Origin: CAVTSA01 sp963790575
Lineage (GTDB): Bacteria > Chloroflexota > Dormibacteria > Dormibacterales > Dormibacteraceae
Length of the DNA: 64,000 nucleotides
Assembly: GCA_963790575.1 (NCBI GenBank)
Contig: CAWBPD010000034.1
Span: 62,001-126,000 of the forward strand
Reading direction: 5' to 3'
The translations under genes were made by a program, and so were the position numbers. Under the pieces are notes generated by a model that did not search any database, was not told the origin of the DNA, and saw nothing but the letters and a program-made list of their open reading frames with translations. This document shows, piece by piece, positions 8,531-17,613 of the stretch. How positions within the stretch are numbered: the stretch's first letter is position 1; every line of letters starts with the position of its first letter.

Positions 8531-9556
8531 CTATTCCCGCCCGCTCCCAGCGCAGGTTGGGCGCCACCCCAGGCGGGGAGCGACCTCCAGCGCGAGGCGC
8601 TCCAGGGCGCGGCGGGTGCGCGCGTGGCCGGGGCCGACCTGGCCCACCTGGAACAGCAGGTCGGTCGCCCAGGGCAGGGCGGGGTCGGCGGCCAGGCTTT
8701 CCGCGACCTCTTCGGAGGAGCCCAGGTGGTAGGCACCTGCGGCGGCGTAGCTCTCGGCCGTCACGTCAGGCGCCAGCGACGCTCGTTTGCGCTGCTCGTT
8801 GAGGAGGTCGGCCTGAAGTCGGAGTTCCGACCCCAGCTCAGAGAGCGCGGTGGCGCGGTCGACGCTCGGATACGCGGGTCGGGACAGCGCGACGCGTCCG
8901 GGCCAGGGCCGCGACCACCCCTGATAGAAGGCCTCCGCGGCAGCCGCGTGCCCGTCCGCGCCCGCGACCGGGTTTTGCGGCGTCACCTTGGGCAGCAGCA
9001 GGTGGATCCCCAGCTGCGCGGCCTGTCTCGCCCGCTCGGGCAGGTACACGCCCTGCCAGAGGCGTTCGCGCAGGCCGGGTGCAGGCGGGTGAACGCGCTC
9101 CCCGGTGGGGAGCGGGTCGCCGTCGAGCGCCCTGGTGAGGGTGGTGAGGCCGTCGACCATTCGCGGTACCCGCTGGTCGGGATCGACGCCGAGCGCCCGG
9201 AAGACGCTCGGGTCCGTCCCGGATCCGACGCCCAGCTCGAGTCGCCCGCCCGAGAGCAGGTCGACCACTGAGGCGTCCTCCACCAGGCGCACCGGCTGCT
9301 CAGCGGGCAGGATGACGACGGCGGTGCCGAGGTGGATGCGCGAGGTTCGCTCTGCCACCGCGGCCAAGAACGGCAACGGCGAGGGAAGCGTGCCCACGCG
9401 CGAGAGGAAGTGGTGCTGCGCCACCCAGACCGAGTCGAACCCGAGCTCCTCGGCGACGCGAAAGGTCTCGATGGTCTCCCTGAGCAGGCGCGCGGGGTCC
9501 TCGTTACCGCCCAGGTACGAGAAGAAGCCGATGCGCCGAAGCCGGGGCGCGATCAC
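8531..9556 (-). CDS. LLM-class (luciferase-like) flavin-dependent oxidoreductase
   Basis: A 341-residue TIM-barrel enzyme of the bacterial luciferase/F420-dependent superfamily. Landmarks are EELGFDSVWVAQHHFL (about 40-55), RIHLGTAVVILPAEQPVRL, and GGRLELGVGSGTDPSVFRALG. It would use reduced flavin or F420 to oxidise or reduce a small molecule; cofactor and substrate cannot be read. GTG at 9556 is the likely start. It is the first gene of a minus-strand run into DUF4395 and diverges from the ABC importer at 9765. Confidence 0.85.
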   Translation of the reverse strand: MIAPRLRRIGFFSYLGGNEDPARLLRETIETFRVAEELGFDSVWVAQHHFLSRVGTLPSPLPFLAAVAERTSRIHLGTAVVILPAEQPVRLVEDASVVDLLSGGRLELGVGSGTDPSVFRALGVDPDQRVPRMVDGLTTLTRALDGDPLPTGERVHPPAPGLRERLWQGVYLPERARQAAQLGIHLLLPKVTPQNPVAGADGHAAAAEAFYQGWSRPWPGRVALSRPAYPSVDRATALSELGSELRLQADLLNEQRKRASLAPDVTAESYAAAGAYHLGSSEEVAESLAADPALPWATDLLFQVGQVGPGHARTRRALERLALEVAPRLGWRPTCAGSGRE

Positions 9557-9679
9557 GCGCTCAGCCCCTGCCGCCGGGCCCGCCGTGGGGGAGTAAGGAG
9601 AAGAATGTCCGGCGCGGGGGCAAACTTCGCCCGGGATACGGGTAGGCGGGCGGCACGTTCCGGCTTTAGTCGCGTCATA

Positions 9680-9703
9680 TTCCAACGCATATACTCGTCG
9701 GAA
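9680..9703 (+). promoter_or_regulatory. Putative promoter with overlapping operator for the ABC importer
   Basis: An imperfect inverted repeat, TTCCAACG-N8-CGTCGGAA (one mismatch between arms), spans 9680-9703. Its centre contains TATACT (9690-9695), a good -10 hexamer about 62 bp before the ribosome site. No convincing -35 is visible. A repressor bound here would block RNA polymerase, as expected of LacI/GntR control of a sugar importer. No regulator gene is adjacent. The rest of the 208-bp divergent gap holds nothing else recognisable. Confidence 0.45.
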
Positions 9704-9764
9704 GGTCGATCGGCCTCCTCGTTCCGGGGCCGTCAACTTCGACCAATCTCAGGAGGTGGGTCCG

Positions 9765-11108
9765 ATGGGACACGAGCGATCGGTCGCAGGGCGTGGCAAG
9801 GCGATCAACCGTCGAACGTTCCTCGGGATGACCGGGGCGGCGGCGGTCGCGCCCGCCTTCGCGACACGCGGCCGGGCCGGAGTTTCGTCGTCTTCGGCGA
9901 GCAACGTCATCAAGTTCTGGAACCAGCCCTGGGGGAACACCACCTTCAACCAGCTGGATCAGCAGATCACCCAGGCGTACAGGCCCAAGAACGGCCTGCC
10001 ACCCGCCACCTACCAGGTGATCCAATGGGCCAACTTCCTGCAGACGTACACGTCCGCGGTCTCTTCCAACACCGGCCCCGCGGTCAGCTCGGGCGGCGGC
10101 ACGCAGGCGTTCCTGTTCGCGCACCAGGGCTTCATTCACTACGCCGACCACCTGCTGGACAGCTGGAAGAGCAACGGGCTCTACAACGACTTCCTGCCCG
10201 GCCTGCTCCAGACCATGAAGACCAAGCAGGGCTACGCGGCGGTCCCCTACAACCTGGACATGCGGGTCCTGTGGTACAACCCCGGCCTGCTCCAGAAGGC
10301 GGGCGCCAGCGTTCCCACTGACTGGCAGTCGTACCTCAACACCTGTGCGGCACTGAAGAAGATCGGCGTCTATGGCTTCGGCGTCGCCGCCGGCGCCGGC
10401 GCCTATACCGGCGGCCACATCCTCACCAGCTTCATGATCAACAACGGCGGCGGCCTCTTCGACAAGCACCAGAAGCCCAACATGGTCACGAAAGAGAACA
10501 TCGAGGCCATGAATTTCGTCCTGGAGTGTGTACACAAGGGGTACGTGGACCCGGCTACCCCGTCCTACACGAGCGCCAACATCCAGGCGCAGTGGTCGGC
10601 GCAGAAGGTGGGCATGGGCTGGGACACGGCCGGCCTCGGCACCAACGTGGGCGGCACCGTGGGACCCACGCTCAAGGTGGGCGACCCGCTCAAGAGTCCG
10701 AACGGGAAGAAGGGCGCGCTGTTCTTCCCCAACAACATCATGATGTACAAGAACACCCCCAGCACCAAGGGCTCGGAGGCGTTCCTGACCTACTACTACA
10801 AGAACATGAAGCCGCTCTGGACTCAGAACACAGGCGTCGGCCTGCCGCCCTTCAAGTCCTTCACCCAGACCCCGCAGTTCAAGGCCGACCCGAACATGGT
10901 GAAGGTGATCCAGGAGTGGCAGCCGATCTCGCGCACCTGGGCGTGGCCGGGCAGCGACTCCCTATTCCTGGGCGTGACCACCGTCGACGGGACGCCGGCG
11001 ATGAACAACTTCACCCAGGCCATCTATGGCGGACGGACCGATGCCAAGTCCGCCCTTACCACGCTGCAGAACGCCGTCCAGTCAAACCTGCAACAGACCG
11101 GTTCGTGA
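9765..11108 (+). CDS. ABC transporter substrate-binding protein, family 1, Tat-exported
   Basis: A 447-residue extracellular solute-binding protein of the sugar (MalE-like) type. The N-terminus has a twin-arginine signal, INRRTFLGMTGAAAVAPAFA, pointing to export in folded form. No lipobox Cys follows, unlike most Gram-positive binding proteins. FWNQPWGNTTFNQLDQQI, YNLDMRVLWYNPGLLQKAG and PTDWQSYLNTCAALKKIG are typical of the family. An AGGAGG at 9751 sits 8 bp before ATG 9765, which fixes the start. Two permease genes follow. The substrate is probably an oligosaccharide or polyol. Confidence 0.9.
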   Translation: MGHERSVAGRGKAINRRTFLGMTGAAAVAPAFATRGRAGVSSSSASNVIKFWNQPWGNTTFNQLDQQITQAYRPKNGLPPATYQVIQWANFLQTYTSAVSSNTGPAVSSGGGTQAFLFAHQGFIHYADHLLDSWKSNGLYNDFLPGLLQTMKTKQGYAAVPYNLDMRVLWYNPGLLQKAGASVPTDWQSYLNTCAALKKIGVYGFGVAAGAGAYTGGHILTSFMINNGGGLFDKHQKPNMVTKENIEAMNFVLECVHKGYVDPATPSYTSANIQAQWSAQKVGMGWDTAGLGTNVGGTVGPTLKVGDPLKSPNGKKGALFFPNNIMMYKNTPSTKGSEAFLTYYYKNMKPLWTQNTGVGLPPFKSFTQTPQFKADPNMVKVIQEWQPISRTWAWPGSDSLFLGVTTVDGTPAMNNFTQAIYGGRTDAKSALTTLQNAVQSNLQQTGS

Positions 11109-11138
11109 ACCATCTGATGAGGCAAGCGGAGGAGTTGG

Positions 11139-12107
11139 ATGTCGATAGGTTCGGTCGCGGACGGCCTGGATCGAGCACGTCGCGGCGTCGGTAACGGCGG
11201 CCGCAGGCGCTCCGGCGGGAGGGGTCCGCGCATCGGGAGAAACGCCTGGACTCTGGTCCTGTTCGTCACCCCCTCGCTGCTCTTGGTCGCGCTCATCAAT
11301 CTCTTCCCGGTCATCTACGCAGCCTTCCAGTCGCTCCACAACGGAAACCTGAATGAGGCCGGCGACTTCGTAGGGCTCGCGAACTACATCGGGATCATGG
11401 TCAACTCGACCCTGACTCCGATCTTCTGGCACGCTGCCTGGTTCACGTTCATCTTCACCGTCACCGGCGTGTTCGGGTCCTGGATCGTAGGGCTCGGAGT
11501 CGCCCTGCTGCTCCGCACCAGGATCCCGGCCAACGACGTCTTCAAGGTGCTTCTGCTGCTGCCCTGGATCGTCCCGATCGTGGTGTCGGCGTTCTCCTGG
11601 AACTGGCTCGTGGCCACCCCCCAGAGTCCGCTTCCGTTCCTCGCCGCGCATCTTCGGCTGGGCAACGTGCTCTTCCTGGCCAACCCGATCCTGGCTCAGG
11701 TCACCGTCTGCTGCTTCAAGGTCTGGATCAGCTTCCCCTTCATGATGATGATGATGCGGGCGGCGCTGGCGTCGGTCGACGTCAGCCTCTACGAAGCGGC
11801 CAGGGTGGACGGGGCCACCGGCTGGCGGATCCTGACCAACATCACGCTTCCCGTCATTTCCAGGACCATCTACATCAGCTGGATCCTGATGACGATCTTC
11901 TGCGTCAACGACTTTCCAACCATCTTCCTGCTCACCGGTGGAGGACCCGTCAACGCGACCAACTCGCTCGCGGTCCTCGCCTACACCACGGTGTTCGAGA
12001 ACTTCGAGGTCGGGCCCGGAGTGGCGATCGCGGTGGTGGCCACGATCGTCCTCATCATCATCTCCGTCCTGCTCTACCGGCAGATCAGAAAGGCCGCAAC
12101 GCAATGA
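11139..12107 (+). CDS. ABC transporter permease, MalF/UgpA type
   Basis: A 322-residue inner-membrane permease with six or so helices (first at about 35-60) and the cytoplasmic EAA loop EAARVDGATGWRILTNITLP, which docks the ATPase. A GGAGG-type ribosome site precedes the ATG at 11139. It pairs with the next permease through an ATGA overlap at 12104. A run of five methionines (FMMMMMRAA) sits just before the EAA loop. Confidence 0.9.
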   Translation: MSIGSVADGLDRARRGVGNGGRRRSGGRGPRIGRNAWTLVLFVTPSLLLVALINLFPVIYAAFQSLHNGNLNEAGDFVGLANYIGIMVNSTLTPIFWHAAWFTFIFTVTGVFGSWIVGLGVALLLRTRIPANDVFKVLLLLPWIVPIVVSAFSWNWLVATPQSPLPFLAAHLRLGNVLFLANPILAQVTVCCFKVWISFPFMMMMMRAALASVDVSLYEAARVDGATGWRILTNITLPVISRTIYISWILMTIFCVNDFPTIFLLTGGGPVNATNSLAVLAYTTVFENFEVGPGVAIAVVATIVLIIISVLLYRQIRKAATQ

Positions 12108-12988
12108 ATACGCTCGAATCACCCACCCTCACCCGAACCGGTTCGCGGACGCAACGTGCCGAGCTGCGCGCGCCCCGCGACCCGGCGCTGCGAGGCCAGT
12201 GGTGGCGCTTTCTGCTCATCGCGGTCATCACCGCGATCGCGATCGTGCCCATCGTGTCGGTGGTCTACCTGGCCCTTTTGCCCGGCCTTGCGAGCCACGC
12301 CACCGGGCTCACGCTCGAGAACTTCTTCCAGGTGTTCACCCAGACCGGAGTTGGCACCTGGATGCGGAACAGCCTGCTGGTGGCCGTGGTCACGGTGCTG
12401 GTCTCGGTCTCGGTGGCAGCCCCCGCCGGCTACGTTCTCTCTCGCGGACGCAACCTGCTCGTGTCCGGCTACGCACTCACACTCTTCATCGTCCAGGCTC
12501 TGCCGGTGGTCACCGCCGTGATCCCGCTGTTCATCCTCTTCGCCAAGCTGCACCTGGTGGACACCCTGATCGGGGTGATGATCATCTATGTGGGCTCCAC
12601 CATGTCGGTGGCGATCTGGATGATGGGCGGGTACTACGACTCGATCCCCGTCTCCCTGGAAGAGGCCGCCTGGATCGACGGCGCCAGCGTGTTCGGTGGA
12701 TTCCTCCGGATCGTGCTTCGCAACTCGCTACCCGGCATCCTGTCGACCGCCATCTTCTCTTTCCTGCTGGCCTGGAACGACTACCTGGTGGCGTTGGTGT
12801 TCCTGCGTTCCGCGAGCAACTACACGTTCCCGGTCGGCCTGGAGTCGTTCTTCCAGCAGAACGCCGTCAACTGGGGGCCGGTTTCGGCCTGCGCGGTCTT
12901 CATGATGCTGCCCCCGATCATCATCTTCGCCATCCTCAACCGGTACTTCAGCATCGGAGGCATCGGAGGTTCGCTCGCCGGCCAGTAA
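12104..12988 (+). CDS. ABC transporter permease, MalG/UgpE type
   Basis: A 294-residue second permease of the importer, translationally coupled to the first (ATGA). Its EAA loop is EEAAWIDGASVFGGFLRIVL; several transmembrane helices flank it, and SFLLAWNDYLVALVFL is the typical C-terminal MalG-like segment. No ATP-binding subunit or glycoside hydrolase follows, so the importer must borrow an ATPase encoded elsewhere, as MsmK/UgpC-type systems do. It converges on atpC across an intergenic repeat array. Confidence 0.9.
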   Translation: MNTLESPTLTRTGSRTQRAELRAPRDPALRGQWWRFLLIAVITAIAIVPIVSVVYLALLPGLASHATGLTLENFFQVFTQTGVGTWMRNSLLVAVVTVLVSVSVAAPAGYVLSRGRNLLVSGYALTLFIVQALPVVTAVIPLFILFAKLHLVDTLIGVMIIYVGSTMSVAIWMMGGYYDSIPVSLEEAAWIDGASVFGGFLRIVLRNSLPGILSTAIFSFLLAWNDYLVALVFLRSASNYTFPVGLESFFQQNAVNWGPVSACAVFMMLPPIIIFAILNRYFSIGGIGGSLAGQ

Positions 12989-12999
12989 CGCACCCCGCC

Positions 13000-13094
13000 G
13001 TTGGTGCACCAACGGGTCCTATCCGGCGTGTGTAGGCCCCGGAGGTGCACCAACGGGCCCTATCCGGCGTGGATGGCCCCCGGGGTGCACCAAC
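13000..13094. repeat. Intergenic tandem repeat, family A, three copies
   Basis: GGTGCACCAAC starts at 13003, 13044 and 13084 (pitch 41 and 40 bp). The first copy lies in a perfect palindrome, GTTGGTGCACCAAC (13000-13013). The spacers share CCTATCCGGCGTG. The array occupies the gap between two convergent operons (ABC permease end 12988, atpC end 13101), a position suited to a bidirectional terminator, though no T-run is present. Confidence 0.85.
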
Positions 13095-13100
13095 GGGGAG

Positions 13101-13523
13101 TTACATGCCCCGGCGGATTCTCGCCATGCGCAGGCGGGCATCAGCCACCTCGAGCGCGAGTGACATCTCTGCCCGCTCCCTCTGCGTCAGCTCGCCCTGC
13201 AGACGCTGGGCCGCGCGGTCCCGCGCCGCCTGGGCCGCCTCCTCCGAGATCGCCTCGGCGCGCTCCGCCACGTCCGCGAGCACGGTGACGCGGTCCGGCA
13301 GCACCTCCAGGAAGCCGCCGCCGCAGAACAACTCCGTCAACTGGTCGCCGTTGCGGATCTGAAGCGGTCCGGGTCGGAGCGTGGTCAGGAGGGGCTCGTG
13401 CCCGGGCAGGATGCCGACGTCGCCGTCCGCCCCCCGCGCGACCAGGAAGGGACGGCCCTCGCCGTCCACGTCCTCATCGAAGTTGAACCCTTCGGCGTCG
13501 ACCACCGACAGGTGGGCCGGCAT
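13101..13523 (-). CDS. atpC: ATP synthase epsilon subunit
   Basis: A 140-residue F1 epsilon subunit, part of the central stalk and able to inhibit hydrolysis. The N-terminal beta-sandwich contains ARGADGDVGILPGHEPLLTT, the family hallmark, and the C-terminal part (AERAEAISEEAAQAARDRAA onward) is the helical hairpin. It is the last gene of the atp operon and follows atpD with no spacer. Confidence 0.93.
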   Translation of the reverse strand: MPAHLSVVDAEGFNFDEDVDGEGRPFLVARGADGDVGILPGHEPLLTTLRPGPLQIRNGDQLTELFCGGGFLEVLPDRVTVLADVAERAEAISEEAAQAARDRAAQRLQGELTQRERAEMSLALEVADARLRMARIRRGM

Positions 13524-14966
13524 CTACTGGTTCTCTTCCGAGCGCATACGCTCCGCCTTCTCGACCGCGTCGTCGATGGTCCCCACCATGTAAAACGCCT
13601 GCTCCGGGAGATCATCGTGTTTGCCGTCTAGGATCGCCTGCACCGCGCGCACCGTCTCCTTGACGGGCACATAGGCACCCGGTTGCCCGGTGAACCGCTC
13701 GGCGACGAACATCGGCTGTGCCAGATAGCGCTGGATGCGCCGGGCCCGACCCACCGCCAGCTTGTCGTCCTCGCTCAGCTCCTCCATGCCCAAAATGGCG
13801 ATGATGTCCTGCAGCTCCTTGTAGCGCTGCAGGGTCCGCTTCACCCCCTGCGCGGCGTCGTAGTGCTCGCGGCCCACGATGCGCGGCTCCAAAAAGCGCG
13901 AGGAGGAGTCGAGCGGGCTCACCGCGGGGTAGATCCCGATCTCGGTCAGGCCGCGGTCCAGCGACACGGTGGCTCCCAGGTGCGCGAAGGTGGTCTGGAT
14001 CGCGGGATCGGTGTAGTCGTCGGCAGGCACGTAGATGGCCTGCACCGAGGTGATCGACCCCTTCTTGGTCGAGGTGATCCGCTCCTGCAGCGTCCCCATC
14101 TCGGTGGCCAGCGTGGGCTGATAGCCGACCGCCGACGGCATCCGGCCCAGCAGCGCCGACATCTCGGAGCCGGCCAGCATGTACCGGAAGATGTTGTCCA
14201 CGAAGAAGAGGACGTCCGCGCCCTCGGTGTCGCGGAAGTACTCGGCCATGGTGAGGCCGGTGAGTGCGATCCGCGCCCGGGCGCCCGGCGGCTCGTTCAT
14301 CTGACCAAAGACGAGCGTCGTCTTGTCGAGCACGCCCGCCGCGTCCATCTCCAGGTACATGTCCTTGCCTTCACGGGTGCGCTCACCGACGCCGGCGAAG
14401 ACGGACCGACCCTGGTGCTCGGTGGCGATGTTCCGGATCAGCTCCTGGACCAGAACCGTCTTGCCGACGCCGGCGCCCCCGAAGAGTCCGATCTTCGAAC
14501 CCTTGGCGAAGGTGCAGATCAGGTCGATGACCTTGATCCCGGTCTCCAGGATCTCGACCCCCGCGGCCTGGTCCTCGAGCGATGGCGCGTCGCGGTGGAT
14601 GGGCCAGCGTTCGATCTCTTCCGGCGTGGGCTCGTTGTCGATCGCTTCGCCGATGACGTTGAAGAGCCGCCCCAGCGTCTCCACCCCCACCGGGACCTGG
14701 ATCGGCGCGCCGGTGAGCCGCACCGGGTCGCCGCGACGCATGCCGTCGGTGGTGTCCATGGCCACGCAGCGGACGGTGTCGTCGCCGATCTCGAGCTCGA
14801 CCTCCAGCACCGTCTCCTTGCCCTCGCGGTTGGTGGCCACCAAGGCGTCGTTGATGTCCGGCAAGGCGCCGTCCTGGAACTCGACGTCGACGACGGCGCC
14901 GATCACCTGGGCGATGCGTCCGGTCGCCTCCTCCGTGGCCTTGGGGGCCTCTTTGACCTCTGCCAT
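13524..14966 (-). CDS. atpD: ATP synthase beta subunit
   Basis: The 480-residue catalytic F1 subunit, which makes ATP at the alpha-beta interface. Walker A is GLFGGAGVGKTVLVQE, the catalytic-Glu segment GVGERTREGKDMYLEM, Walker B DVLFFVDNIFRYMLAGSE. The signature region reads AVSPLDSSSRFLEP where most species have DSTSRILDP. ATG 14966 is taken as the start, with AAGGAGAT about 14 bases upstream. A 200-bp spacer to atpG, unusually long for this operon, holds no gene; the only notable signal is the palindrome CACTCGTGAGTG near 15079. Confidence 0.96.
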   Translation of the reverse strand: MAEVKEAPKATEEATGRIAQVIGAVVDVEFQDGALPDINDALVATNREGKETVLEVELEIGDDTVRCVAMDTTDGMRRGDPVRLTGAPIQVPVGVETLGRLFNVIGEAIDNEPTPEEIERWPIHRDAPSLEDQAAGVEILETGIKVIDLICTFAKGSKIGLFGGAGVGKTVLVQELIRNIATEHQGRSVFAGVGERTREGKDMYLEMDAAGVLDKTTLVFGQMNEPPGARARIALTGLTMAEYFRDTEGADVLFFVDNIFRYMLAGSEMSALLGRMPSAVGYQPTLATEMGTLQERITSTKKGSITSVQAIYVPADDYTDPAIQTTFAHLGATVSLDRGLTEIGIYPAVSPLDSSSRFLEPRIVGREHYDAAQGVKRTLQRYKELQDIIAILGMEELSEDDKLAVGRARRIQRYLAQPMFVAERFTGQPGAYVPVKETVRAVQAILDGKHDDLPEQAFYMVGTIDDAVEKAERMRSEENQ

Positions 14967-15166
14967 CGTGTTGTCTCGATCTCCTTCAGGAAGGTGTTGT
15001 GGGTGGGCGCCGAGAGATCGGGCGTCCAGGTGGTTCAGATGCAAGGCGCCGCTGCGGAGCGGAATGAGCGCGTCCGCCACTCGTGAGTGAGCACCGTAAA
15101 GCGGCAACGCAGCAGGTGGGCCGCATGGGCGTTCGAGATCCGGTGACCAACCTCAGCACCTTCCTA

Positions 15167-16030
15167 CTATTGCCGCAGCGCCTCGGCGCCGCCGACGATC
15201 TCCATCAGCTCGGTCGTGATCGCCGCCTGCCGCACCTTGTTGGCGGTCAGGGTCAGCGACGTGATCATGTCATCGGCCGCGTTGGTCGCGTTCTGCATCG
15301 CGATCATGCGGGCGGAGTGGAAGCTGGCCTGGTTCTCCAGGAGCGCCTGGTAGACCTGGGTCTCGATGAAGCGCGGCAGCAGCGCGTCGAGCACGTGCGC
15401 CGCGTCAGGCTCGTACTCGTAGTCCGCGAGCAGCCCCTGGTCGGGATCCGCCTCCGGAAGCTGGATCGGCAGCAGGGTCCGTACCGTCGCTTCCTGGCGC
15501 AGCGTGGTGATGAACCGCGCGTACGCGAGCACGACGGTGTCCACCTCGTCGCGGTCATACGCGGTGAGGGCGGCGCGGACGGCGGGCAGGATGGGAGCGA
15601 TGCCGGAGCGATCGGGGATCCCGGTCGCGCTGGCCACGATGTCTCGGCGGTACCGGGCCAAGAACGACTCGCCCTTGCGCCCGATCGCCACGTACCTGGC
15701 CTGGCCCCGATGGTGCTGGTTGACGTACCGGTTGACGGCGCGCAGGGTGTTCGAGTTGAGGGCTCCACACAGCCCTTGATCGGCGGTGATGACGATCACC
15801 AGGGCGCGGTCTCCCTCTCGCCGCAGCAGGTAGGGGTGCTCGAAGTGGGTCGCACGCTCCGCGGTGGTGGCCAGCACCTCGCTCATCTTGTCCGCGTAGG
15901 GACGCGCGCGCCGGACCGCCTCCTGGGCCCCGCGCAGCTTGGTCGCCGACACGACCTGCATCGCCTTGGTGATCTTCTGGGTCGACTGCGTGCTGCGGAT
16001 GCGACGCCGGACCTCGCGGAGGGAGGGCAT
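15167..16030 (-). CDS. atpG: ATP synthase gamma subunit
   Basis: The 287-residue rotor subunit. N-terminal helix REVRRRIRSTQSTQKITKAM and C-terminal helix MQNATNAADDMITSLTLTAN are the coiled-coil halves that turn inside the alpha3beta3 ring. The central domain contains VIVITADQGLCGALNSN. It lies 8 bp after the atpA stop. The length is normal. Confidence 0.95.
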   Translation of the reverse strand: MPSLREVRRRIRSTQSTQKITKAMQVVSATKLRGAQEAVRRARPYADKMSEVLATTAERATHFEHPYLLRREGDRALVIVITADQGLCGALNSNTLRAVNRYVNQHHRGQARYVAIGRKGESFLARYRRDIVASATGIPDRSGIAPILPAVRAALTAYDRDEVDTVVLAYARFITTLRQEATVRTLLPIQLPEADPDQGLLADYEYEPDAAHVLDALLPRFIETQVYQALLENQASFHSARMIAMQNATNAADDMITSLTLTANKVRQAAITTELMEIVGGAEALRQ

Positions 16031-16038
16031 GCGCTATC

Positions 16039-17592
16039 TCAGCCCCCCGAAGCGGCGGCCGCCGCCGGCTCCTGCTTCTTCTGGCCGGCCGCGAACCCGG
16101 CCTCTTCGTTGTAGGCCTGGATCAGCGACTTGACCCGCTCCTCGGCCTCGTCGTCCCACTTCTGGTCGCGCTCCACCGACTCCAGGAAGTCCTGCTGCCC
16201 CTGGTTGAGCCAGCGGATGACGCCCTCCTTCCACTCCCGGACCCGGTCGATGGGGACCTGGTCGAGATGGCCGCGGGTGCCGGCGTAGATGATGAGGACC
16301 TGGGCGCCGACCGGGACCGGCTCGAACTGATCCTGCTTCAGGAGCTCGGTCAGCCGCTGGCCACGATCCAGCTGGCGGCGGGTCCCGGCGTCGAGGTCGG
16401 ACGCGAACTGGCTGAAGGCGGCCAGCTCGCGGAACTGCGCGAGGTCGCTCTTCATCCGGCCCGCGACCTTGTTCATCGGGCGGATCTGCGCGTCGCCGCC
16501 GACCCGCGACACCGAGAGTCCGACCGAGATCGCGGGGCGTTGGCCGGCGTTGAAGAGGTCGCCCTCCAGATAGAGCTGGCCGTCGGTGATCGAGATCACG
16601 TTGGTCGGGATGTAGGCGGAGACGTCGTTGGCCTGGGTCTCGATCACGGGGAGTGCGGTGAGCGACCCGTTGCCGTACTCCTTCGACATGCGCGCGGCGC
16701 GCTCGAGCAGGCGGGAGTGCAGGTAGAAGACGTCACCCGGGTACGCCTCACGGCCGGGCGGCCGCCGCAGGTTGAGCGACATCTCGCGGTAGGCCCAGGC
16801 GTGCTTGGTGAGGTCGTCGTAGGCGACCAGCGCGTCCTGGCCCTGGTCGCGGAAGTACTCACCGATCGCGCACGCCGTGTACGGCGCCAGGTAGTTGATC
16901 GTCGCCGGCTCGGAAGCGGTGGCGGCGACGATGCAGGTGTACTCCAGCGCGCCATGCTCTTCGAGCGCCTCCACCACGCGGGCGATGTTGGCGGCGTTCT
17001 GCCCCACCGCGCAGTAGATGCAGAAGAGGTCCTTGCCTTTCTGGTTGACGATGGTGTCGAGGATGATCGCCGTCTTCCCAGTCGAGCGGTCGCCCAGGAT
17101 CAGCTCGCGCTGTCCGCGGCCGATCGAGATCATGGCGTCGATGGCGATGATCCCGGTCTGGACCGGGGTGTCGACCGTGATCCGGGTGATCACACCGGGC
17201 GCGATCTTCTCGACCGGGCTGGTCTCCGTGGCCTTGATCTCGCCCTTGCCGTCGATCGGCTGCCCGAGCGCGTTCACCACCCGCCCCAGCAGCTGGGGCC
17301 CGACCGGCACCTCAACGATGCGCCCGGTGGTCCGGACCTCGTCGCCCTCCTGGATGTGCTCGTAAGGCCCCATGATGACCGCCCGGACGCGGTCCTGCTC
17401 GAGGTTCAGTGCCATCCCGTAGACGTTGCCGGGGAACTCCAGCAGCTCCGAGGCCATGGCGCCGGAGAGCCCGTAGATCTGGGCGATGCCGTCACCCACC
17501 GAGATCACACGCCCGACGTCGGCCGAGACCGTCTTCGCCTCGAAGTCCCGGAGCCGCTCCCGGATGACTTCTGAGATCTGCCCGCTTTCCAC
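16039..17592 (-). CDS. atpA: ATP synthase alpha subunit
   Basis: The 517-residue non-catalytic nucleotide-binding subunit. Walker A reads LILGDRSTGKTAI (Ser where GDRQTGKT is usual), and the signature is PAISVGLSVSRVGGDAQIRP. The N-terminal beta barrel (VGRVISVGDGIAQIYGLSGA) is standard. The C-terminus carries a short Ala/Lys-rich tail (AAGQKKQEPAAAAASGG) beyond the usual end. It sits between atpH and atpG. Confidence 0.96.
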   Translation of the reverse strand: MESGQISEVIRERLRDFEAKTVSADVGRVISVGDGIAQIYGLSGAMASELLEFPGNVYGMALNLEQDRVRAVIMGPYEHIQEGDEVRTTGRIVEVPVGPQLLGRVVNALGQPIDGKGEIKATETSPVEKIAPGVITRITVDTPVQTGIIAIDAMISIGRGQRELILGDRSTGKTAIILDTIVNQKGKDLFCIYCAVGQNAANIARVVEALEEHGALEYTCIVAATASEPATINYLAPYTACAIGEYFRDQGQDALVAYDDLTKHAWAYREMSLNLRRPPGREAYPGDVFYLHSRLLERAARMSKEYGNGSLTALPVIETQANDVSAYIPTNVISITDGQLYLEGDLFNAGQRPAISVGLSVSRVGGDAQIRPMNKVAGRMKSDLAQFRELAAFSQFASDLDAGTRRQLDRGQRLTELLKQDQFEPVPVGAQVLIIYAGTRGHLDQVPIDRVREWKEGVIRWLNQGQQDFLESVERDQKWDDEAEERVKSLIQAYNEEAGFAAGQKKQEPAAAAASGG

Positions 17593-17613
17593 TCTCTTCT
17601 CTTCCTTCCTTTG

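Noticed and set aside
16267..17574. 435-codon plus-strand frame opposite atpA
   Set aside because: It mirrors atpA codon usage and has no similarity to any family; atpA itself is certain.
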